From the NCBI GenBank assembly GCA_964449845.1, contig CAYVES010000056.1, positions 1 through 12,868 on the forward strand: a stretch of 12,868 nucleotides of DNA, in the 5' to 3' direction. Positions 7,550-12,868 of this stretch are shown piece by piece (positions within the stretch are counted from its first letter, which is position 1; each line of letters begins with the position of its first letter). The DNA comes from SOKG01 sp964449845 (GTDB taxonomy: Bacteria; Chloroflexota; Dehalococcoidia; SZUA-161). The notes beneath the pieces are model-generated. The model saw only the letters and a list, made by a program, of their open reading frames with translations, did not search any database and had not been told where the DNA came from. A program made the position numbers and the translations under genes.

Positions 7550-8953
7550 TCAGAGCTGCGTTTCCTCAAGCTCGGGGCTGATTATCAACTCGGGCTCGGT
7601 GAGAGCCTGGACCTCCTCTGCAGTCCATCCCGGGGCAATTTCCTGCAGTACCAGGCCCTGCGGCGTGACTTCAATGACTGCGAGGTCGGTAATGATGAGG
7701 GAGACGCAGCGCACCCCGGTGAGCGGGTAGCTGCACTCCCACAAGATCCTGGGCTTATTGTCCTTGGTGGTGTGTTCCATGAGGACAATTATCCTTGCCT
7801 TACCTGCTACTAGATCCATGGCGCCGCCAACGCCAGGGGCCCCCATCTCTGGATTCCAAACATTAGCGAGGTCTCCCTTCTCCGATACCTGGAAGGCTCC
7901 CAGGAATACCGTGTTGACGCGACCACTCCGAGCCATCGCGAATGCTTCCAGGTTTGAGCAAAAGGATGTCCCTGGCTTGACTGTGAGCCATTCAGCGCTG
8001 GCACCCCAGGTGTCTATATCTATTTCGTCGTCTGGTTGCGGCGGCGAACCATGCCCTATGATGCCCATCTCAGCGTGGAGATTAACTCCTTCGGGTAGGA
8101 ACTGTGAGACGATGGTTGGTATACCAGTCCCAAGGTTGACCCAGTCCCCCGGCTTGAGCTCCTTGGATCCCCGAAGGGCAACAAGCTCCCGGCTCAGCCC
8201 TATCTTGCCTTGCCGCTCTATCGGGTCACCTAGCATTAGTCCCCTAGCCAGTAGGGATTTCCATTCGTCTTTGGCTTGATGGCGATCGAATGTGCTCTTG
8301 ACAACACGGTCTACATAGATACCTGAGATGTCAATGGAATCGGGCTCCAGCTCCCCTGTTTCCACGATCTCCTCCGCCTCTACAATAGAGGTCTTCGCTG
8401 CCGTGATAAACACCGGATTGAAATTGTGCCCTGTCCTTCGAAAGACTACATTCCCCATGGTGTCGGCTTTGTGAGCAGAAATGAAAGCGTAATCAGCAAA
8501 TAGCGCGGTTTCAAGGAGATACTCCTTATCCCCGAAAGTCCGTTTTTCTTTCCCTGCTTCCACTACAGTTCCCACCCCCGTAGGGGTATAGATGGCGGCG
8601 ATTCCAGCCGCACCTGCCCTCAGCCGCTCACAGAGCGTTCCCTGGGGGACAAGCTCAAACGCTATCTCGCCAGCCTTAATCTGCTCCTCAGTGGCTGTAG
8701 GCAACCTGGCAACGCCTCCAAATGCAGCAAGTAGTCTGCTAACCTGCTTCTTCTCGACCAGGACTATGGCAGCATAGGGGCAAAATCCTGCCATATTGCA
8801 GATGAGCGTTAGATTCTTGCTCCCCTTGTCCCTCAGGGCCCAAATAAGGCTGGTCGGGGATGCAGTCGGCGTGCCGGGGCCGCCGATGATAACGCTGGCA
8901 CCATCCTCAACATCCCAAATGGCTTCTTCAGCGCTTGCGAATACCTTGTTCAT
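7550..8953 (-). CDS. fused class I CoA-transferase, succinyl-CoA:3-ketoacid type
   Basis: This 467-residue enzyme has both halves of a class I CoA-transferase in one chain. The A-type half (about 1-230) includes PQGTLCERLRAGAAG (103-117), YTPTGVGT, HNFNP and GIYVDRVVK. The B-type half (about 250-460) has GDWVNLGTGIPT (269-280) and the catalytic-glutamate motif HAEMGIIGHG, with E295 as the predicted nucleophile. The family moves CoA from succinyl-CoA or another acyl-CoA to a 3-ketoacid such as acetoacetate through a glutamyl-CoA intermediate. Many bacteria encode the halves separately; the fused form resembles mitochondrial SCOT but is shorter. It sits 18 bases after the thiolase gene with AAGGAGG four bases before the ATG. 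Its likely job is activation of the ketoacid made by the downstream carboxylase. Donor and acceptor specificity are inferred from context. Confidence 0.9.
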   Translation of the reverse strand: MNKVFASAEEAIWDVEDGASVIIGGPGTPTASPTSLIWALRDKGSKNLTLICNMAGFCPYAAIVLVEKKQVSRLLAAFGGVARLPTATEEQIKAGEIAFELVPQGTLCERLRAGAAGIAAIYTPTGVGTVVEAGKEKRTFGDKEYLLETALFADYAFISAHKADTMGNVVFRRTGHNFNPVFITAAKTSIVEAEEIVETGELEPDSIDISGIYVDRVVKSTFDRHQAKDEWKSLLARGLMLGDPIERQGKIGLSRELVALRGSKELKPGDWVNLGTGIPTIVSQFLPEGVNLHAEMGIIGHGSPPQPDDEIDIDTWGASAEWLTVKPGTSFCSNLEAFAMARSGRVNTVFLGAFQVSEKGDLANVWNPEMGAPGVGGAMDLVAGKARIIVLMEHTTKDNKPRILWECSYPLTGVRCVSLIITDLAVIEVTPQGLVLQEIAPGWTAEEVQALTEPELIISPELEETQL

Positions 8954-8971
8954 AGTTCCTCCTTCCCGTCC

Positions 8972-10138
8972 CTACAAGCCTGCGATGCAACAGCTGATGA
9001 CGCTCAAATAAGGGAATCCCCCCAGATTATGGGTCAGTCCCAACTGGGGATTCTTTATCTGGCGGGGGCCAGCCCTTCCCTGGAGCTGGAGATACACCTC
9101 GTACATCATCCTCAGCCCGCTGGCGCCAATGGGGTGTCCAAAACACTTGAGCCCACCGTCCGGTTGCACTGGTAATTCGCCATCAAGTCTAAATGTCCCC
9201 GCCTCAATGTCCTCCTTCACCCTCCCTCTTGGGCTAAACTGCAGGTCCTCCATAGTAACAGCCTCGGTTATCGAAAAGCAGTCGTGGACCTCCGCCATGC
9301 TGATCTCCTTGCGTGGGTCCTTGATTCCTGCCTCAGCATAGGCCGCTTGGCCAGCCCGGTAGGTCTCCTCCACATGCGTATAGTCGAACACCTGGCTCAT
9401 CTGGCCCTCAGCGGGGCCGACACAGATCTGTAGCGCCTTGATATAGACTGGATCGGGCCTGAACTTCTTGGCATCCTCAGCGCGCACCACGATGGCTGCT
9501 GCTGCACCATCGCTCACCCCGCAGGAATCGAGGATACCCAGTGGCCATGCAATTATTGGCGCGTTTAATACCTGCTCTATAGTTATTTCCCTCTGATAAT
9601 GGGCCTTAGGATTTAGAGCGCCGTTACGGTGGCTGTTCACCGGGATCTGTGCGATCATCCTTTTCCCCTCAGCAGGGCTCAGGCCGTATCGGGCGAAGTA
9701 TTTGGTGGCCAGCATGGCAAAAGCGCCTGGGGCTGTCATGGAGGAGGCAACACCAGTTGTGATGGCAGTGCCGCCCAAGCCACTGATGCCCTGGTCCTTC
9801 AGTTTCTCATAGCCGAGGGCTAGGGCGATATCGTAAGCCCCGGATGCTACCGCATAGCAGGCATTTCGCAGTGCCTCAGCACCTGTGGCGCATGCGTTTT
9901 CCACCCTGGTGACAGGCTTATACTGTGTTTTTAGGGCCACGCTTAACATTGCTGCTGTCATCCCCCAACAGGTTCCGAGCCAGGCAGCCTGGACATCCTT
10001 GGGCTCGATACCGGCATCCTCATAAGCTTCATAGGCTGCGTCCACAATCATGTCAGCGTCGCTCTTATCCCAGTTCTCTCCGAACTTGGTGCAGCCCATA
10101 CCAACGATACAGACCTTGTCTTTGATACCCTGCGGCAT
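8972..10138 (-). CDS. SCP2-type thiolase (acetyl-CoA acyltransferase)
   Basis: This is a 388-residue thiolase of the SCP-x/archaeal type, which cleaves 3-ketoacyl-CoA with free CoA or runs in reverse. The nucleophilic Cys is C83 in NACATGAEAL (81-90). HDCF (285-288) and GHPIGASG (334-341) supply the conserved His residues (H285, H335). The C-terminus has HNLGG (370-374) in place of the CxG motif of classical thiolases, as usual in this subfamily. I place the start at the ATG at 10138, with AAGGAGG four bases upstream. A longer GTG frame from 10159 would overlap the previous stop and add seven residues that are just the translated ribosome binding site. It lies 14 bases after the HMG-CoA-synthase-like/DUF35 gene, an arrangement recalling archaeal thiolase-DUF35-HMG-CoA synthase complexes. 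The substrate is likely acetoacetyl-CoA or a close analogue. Confidence 0.9.
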   Translation of the reverse strand: MPQGIKDKVCIVGMGCTKFGENWDKSDADMIVDAAYEAYEDAGIEPKDVQAAWLGTCWGMTAAMLSVALKTQYKPVTRVENACATGAEALRNACYAVASGAYDIALALGYEKLKDQGISGLGGTAITTGVASSMTAPGAFAMLATKYFARYGLSPAEGKRMIAQIPVNSHRNGALNPKAHYQREITIEQVLNAPIIAWPLGILDSCGVSDGAAAAIVVRAEDAKKFRPDPVYIKALQICVGPAEGQMSQVFDYTHVEETYRAGQAAYAEAGIKDPRKEISMAEVHDCFSITEAVTMEDLQFSPRGRVKEDIEAGTFRLDGELPVQPDGGLKCFGHPIGASGLRMMYEVYLQLQGRAGPRQIKNPQLGLTHNLGGFPYLSVISCCIAGL

Positions 10139-10142
10139 CTTT

Positions 10143-10149
10143 CCTCCTT
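10143..10149 (-). promoter_or_regulatory. ribosome binding site that sets the thiolase start
   Basis: AAGGAGG on the minus strand lies four bases before the ATG at 10138, inside the 14-base gap after the preceding stop codon. It favours the ATG over the in-frame GTG at 10159, which lies upstream of this site. Confidence 0.75.
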
Positions 10150-10152
10150 TTC

Positions 10153-11616
10153 TTAACACCTTACAGGTCGAGTCTTCCAGAAGTAATTGTGAATCCCCCG
10201 CGGTGCATCGTAGTAGAGCTTGCGGAAGGTCATCTCCACAGGCATGTCCACATAAACCTCACTGGGATCACGATCGGTCATATCAAATATGGCCCGGCCT
10301 CCTGCCTCAAAGTCAACCGTCGTAATGACAGAAGGAGGATCAACGGTGTCGGCCAAGTTATCCTGGGTGAAGGTGAAGACCTTGGCCTTTTTATCTGCGA
10401 ATCTGTAGTCCTCAAACTGGTCCTTTGCCTGGCAGTTTACACATACCCTTGTCGGTGTGCCCATGCCCATGCTAGCGCCCTGTATGATTTGCGGGGTGCC
10501 ACAGACCTTGCATTTCTTACCCCAAAGGCCAAGGATAAGCCTGCGATCCCGCCACAGCCCCGCTATGGTAGTAGGCCCCAGTTCGGGGCGCCGGGCTCGT
10601 TCTATGGTTACCAGTCTGCGCCAGCGCAGGTAGGTCTCGTAATTGTTGAGCGGTTTCTTCGAGACGAGGTGATTTTTTATCCCCCGCCGATCCCTGACCT
10701 TCTCTATGGCAGGAGTCACCTCGAGCACAAAGGCATCTGCCCCATTTCCATAGCTGGCGAAGAGTATCTTATCTCCAGCTTTAGCTTCCTCCAAGGCAGC
10801 CACCAGCATCATCATTGCTAGTGCACAACCGGTATTGCCCACAGTCAGAAACATCGGATCCTGAACCTGGGACTCATTGAACCCCAATTCCCTTGCCAAC
10901 CGGGCATGCCTCCTGACATCGAGGGGGGAATCGCAGACCATCTTTGTGAAATCATTTGTGGCCAGGCCACACTTCTTCATCAGTCCAGAGATCACCTCGG
11001 GCATAATGCTGGAATAGCCACTATCGAGGACCATCCGGTCTTCCCATGATCGAATGAAAGTATCCTCGGACGTCCGCCACATCCCTGCGAATTCATCGGA
11101 AATGGAGTAGCTGCCCTCGACGCTGGCAATAACCCCCTCAGTCCCCAGGAGAAGGGCAGCACCACCGTCACCGTAGGCCTGCTCGAAATCACCCGCTGGC
11201 GCTGCCATGATGGTATCGGCAGCGGTCACCATAACGCTCTTGGCTGTTCCAGCTTTGATGGCATCGAGGGCTGGGACGATGGCAGTTGTCCCCGCCCGTA
11301 GCGATCCGGTTACATCGATGGTTCGGACATCGCGGCGCATATCGAGGACTACGGCCATTATGCTGGAGCAAAGCCTATCCTTGTAGGGGGAGGTTGTGGT
11401 GGCAAAAAGAAGGCCATCGACTTTTTGGGGGTCGGTTCCATTCATGCAGTCGATGGCTGATTCAACAGCCATTGTAAGGCTATCCTCATCGAAATTGGCC
11501 ACTGCCTTCTCCCCGGGTATAGACATGCCAAATATGCCACCCCAGGCCCTGAAAAACTCAGAGCGGTCTAGCCGGTGCAAAGGAATATAGGCTCCGTAGG
11601 ATGTGATCCCAATCAT
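10153..11616 (-). CDS. HMG-CoA synthase-like protein fused to DUF35 zinc-ribbon/OB domain
   Basis: This 487-residue protein joins two modules. Residues 1 to about 305 have the thiolase-fold pattern of archaeal-type HMG-CoA synthase, including YGDGGAALLLG (148-158), VGNTG (259-263, conserved Asn N261) and ASYGNGADAF. Residues about 360-487 form a DUF35 unit, with a zinc ribbon C369-x2-C372...C392-x2-C395 followed by an OB-fold-like segment. The catalytic sites look altered. The archaeal Cys motif (Cys-Lys-Ala-Gly-Thr) aligns to L106-R-A-G-T, with S105 before it. The His of the Phe-His-Gln-Pro motif aligns to D229 in CDSP. It may therefore be a non-synthase partner of the adjacent thiolase, with DUF35 acting as bridge for CoA intermediates as in archaeal complexes. 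A ribosome binding site (AAGGTGG) is present but weaker than at the neighbouring genes. The fold assignment is firm; the activity is unknown. Confidence 0.85.
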   Translation of the reverse strand: MIGITSYGAYIPLHRLDRSEFFRAWGGIFGMSIPGEKAVANFDEDSLTMAVESAIDCMNGTDPQKVDGLLFATTTSPYKDRLCSSIMAVVLDMRRDVRTIDVTGSLRAGTTAIVPALDAIKAGTAKSVMVTAADTIMAAPAGDFEQAYGDGGAALLLGTEGVIASVEGSYSISDEFAGMWRTSEDTFIRSWEDRMVLDSGYSSIMPEVISGLMKKCGLATNDFTKMVCDSPLDVRRHARLARELGFNESQVQDPMFLTVGNTGCALAMMMLVAALEEAKAGDKILFASYGNGADAFVLEVTPAIEKVRDRRGIKNHLVSKKPLNNYETYLRWRRLVTIERARRPELGPTTIAGLWRDRRLILGLWGKKCKVCGTPQIIQGASMGMGTPTRVCVNCQAKDQFEDYRFADKKAKVFTFTQDNLADTVDPPSVITTVDFEAGGRAIFDMTDRDPSEVYVDMPVEMTFRKLYYDAPRGIHNYFWKTRPVRC

Positions 11617-11665
11617 TTATCACCACCTTAATAGTAATCTTATCGCCCCCGTCCCCCTCTCCAAT

Positions 11666-12868
11666 TCACTCAAGAGCGCCTGCTATGAGCAGGTCCGCTA
11701 CCTCATCATCAGACATCCCCAAGACCTCTTTTAAGACGTACTCGTTGTGCTGGCCAATGCAGGGAGCAGGCATGGTGAGTCCGGGGGGCGTCTTCGAGAG
11801 CCGATAAGGCGGTAAACCGTAGATGTGTGGCCCGATCTCGGGATGTTCCAGGGTCATGTGAAGGCAATGGTTCAATTGAGGGTCTGCAACTAGGTCTTCA
11901 CCGCTCTCCACCACCCCTGCGGGCACCCCCGCTGCCTGCATGCGGCTCATTACCTCCTGCGGCGGATAGGCCACCGTCCATTGCTCCACCAACATGTTTA
12001 GCTCATCCTCGTTTTCCTTCCTGCCCTTGAGCGTAGCGAACTTGGGGTCTCTGGTCCACTCTGGATCGCCGATGACCCTGCAAAAGTCCTTCCACTCTTC
12101 GTCAGTCTCCACGGCAATGGCACACCACCTCTCCTCACCCTGGCAGCGGTAGATGGCATGTGGTGCGGCGTGGGTAGAGCGGTTCCCCATGCGCATCATA
12201 ATTCGCCCGTTTATCATGTAATCCATGATGGGAGGTGCCAAAAACTGAACGTTCGCTTCCAGCTGGGAGAGGTCTATGTACTGCCCCTTGCCCGTCCTCT
12301 TGCGGTGGATGAGAGCTGCCATAAGGGCGGTCACCATGAAAGGGAAGGCGACGAAATCGGAGTAGGCTCCGAAGGGAACTGCCGGCTCCCTGTCGGGCCA
12401 GCCGCTGATAACGCTGAAGCCCACCAGTTGTGCCCCGACGATCCCATACCCTGGCAGCCCGCTGTAGGGGCCTGTTTTCCCCTGTAGGGCAGTGGCGGCG
12501 TGGATGAGGTCTGGTTTCTCCTTTCTCAGGGCCTCGTAGCTCAGGCCCCACCTCTCCATAATCCCCGGGAGGTGGGCATCGGCAACCACATCGGCCCACT
12601 CATATACTATTCTCTTGGCCAGTTCCTGTGCCTGGGGCATCTTCATGTTAAGGGTTATGCCATACTTGCTGTCGTTGTAATAGTTGAAAACACCACTGCG
12701 GTTTAAGCCGGGCTGCCAATCCTTATAGGGCATAGATGTTCTAGTAGTGTCAGCCCTGGTACTGGATTCGATATGGATTACCTCTGCCCCGAGGTTGGCC
12801 ATGAATTTCATGGCGATGGCACCTACGCCCATCCAGGTGAAATCGGCAATCTTCACCCCTTCAAATAC
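11666..12868 (-). CDS. class III CoA-transferase (CaiB/BaiF family), 5' end cut by window
   Basis: At least 400 residues are visible of a CaiB/BaiF (formyl-CoA transferase family) enzyme, which passes CoA between carboxylic acids through an aspartyl-CoA intermediate. Family marks include the Rossmann-like start VKIADFTW, NLGAEVIHIES, NYYNDSKYGITLN and GKGQYIDLSQLEA. The frame stays open to the window edge: the codons before the apparent GTG at 12856 read V-F-E-G, matching the usual 'leucine-glutamate-glycine' lead-in to this fold. The real start is therefore outside the window and the GTG is an internal Val. The position aligning to the catalytic Asp of formyl-CoA transferase is Glu (in SQLEA), which may alter activity. 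It is 49 bases upstream of the HMG-CoA-synthase-like gene and is likely in the same operon. Donor and acceptor acids are not predictable; a racemase function, known in this family, is also possible. Confidence 0.88.
   Translation of the reverse strand, partial: VFEGVKIADFTWMGVGAIAMKFMANLGAEVIHIESSTRADTTRTSMPYKDWQPGLNRSGVFNYYNDSKYGITLNMKMPQAQELAKRIVYEWADVVADAHLPGIMERWGLSYEALRKEKPDLIHAATALQGKTGPYSGLPGYGIVGAQLVGFSVISGWPDREPAVPFGAYSDFVAFPFMVTALMAALIHRKRTGKGQYIDLSQLEANVQFLAPPIMDYMINGRIMMRMGNRSTHAAPHAIYRCQGEERWCAIAVETDEEWKDFCRVIGDPEWTRDPKFATLKGRKENEDELNMLVEQWTVAYPPQEVMSRMQAAGVPAGVVESGEDLVADPQLNHCLHMTLEHPEIGPHIYGLPPYRLSKTPPGLTMPAPCIGQHNEYVLKEVLGMSDDEVADLLIAGALE

Noticed and set aside
7758..8279. Plus-strand 173-codon frame
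   Set aside because: It lies antisense inside the CoA-transferase gene, with low-complexity Ser/Pro/Arg content typical of a shadow frame.
10136..10159. Upstream GTG start for the thiolase
   Set aside because: It would translate its own ribosome binding site and overlap the previous stop; the ATG at 10138 has AAGGAGG correctly placed.
10189..10821. Plus-strand 210-codon frame
   Set aside because: It is antisense to the HMG-CoA-synthase-like/DUF35 gene, which has clear domain motifs; the antisense product has none.
10153..11616. Mevalonate-pathway HMG-CoA synthase
   Set aside because: The expected catalytic Cys and His are not seen at their aligned positions and no other mevalonate gene is present in the window.
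12854..12868. GTG at 12856 as the true start of the CaiB/BaiF gene
   Set aside because: The frame continues upstream with V-F-E-G, matching the conserved lead-in of the family, so the gene runs off the window.

Overview
The window holds eight protein-coding genes, all on the minus strand, packed with gaps of 14 to 55 bases except for one 280-base spacer. I see no RNA gene, CRISPR array, transposase or phage gene. Base composition is balanced to slightly GC-rich, most genes have strong AAGGAGG-type ribosome binding sites, and the enzymes are typical of CoA-based, largely anaerobic catabolism. This suits an uncultivated bacterium such as a Chloroflexota/Dehalococcoidia or Desulfobacterota member. 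That placement is a guess from gene style only.

Transcription runs from high to low coordinates. The upstream block has a class III (CaiB/BaiF) CoA-transferase cut by the window edge (11666-12868), an HMG-CoA-synthase-like protein fused to a DUF35 zinc-ribbon/OB domain (10153-11616), an SCP2-type thiolase (8972-10138) and a fused two-domain class I CoA-transferase of the succinyl-CoA:3-ketoacid type (7550-8953). A spacer follows (7270-7549), carrying a palindromic REP-like repeat in two inverted copies. The downstream block encodes an acetone-carboxylase-like enzyme in the order alpha (5068-7269), gamma (4463-5047), beta (2242-4407), and ends with a flavin/iron-sulfur reductase of the 2,4-dienoyl-CoA reductase/old yellow enzyme type (256-2208). 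Bases 1-255 contain no convincing gene.

The parts fit a ketone-degradation route. The three-subunit carboxylase would turn acetone (or another methyl ketone) plus bicarbonate into a 3-ketoacid, using ATP. The class I CoA-transferase would load it with CoA, and the thiolase would split it to acetyl-CoA plus a second acyl-CoA. The roles of the class III CoA-transferase, the HMG-CoA-synthase-like fusion and the flavoprotein are not settled by sequence.

The most notable point is that the HMG-CoA-synthase-like fusion appears to lack both the catalytic Cys and His while keeping the fold, the Asn motif and a DUF35 module. This suggests a scaffold or channelling partner for the adjacent thiolase rather than a synthase. 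Other oddities are a Glu at the usual Asp nucleophile position in the class III CoA-transferase, an unusual cysteine spacing in the flavoprotein's iron-sulfur site, and the inverted repeat pair between the two halves of the cluster. No regulator or convincing promoter is visible, so the main promoter probably lies beyond 12868.
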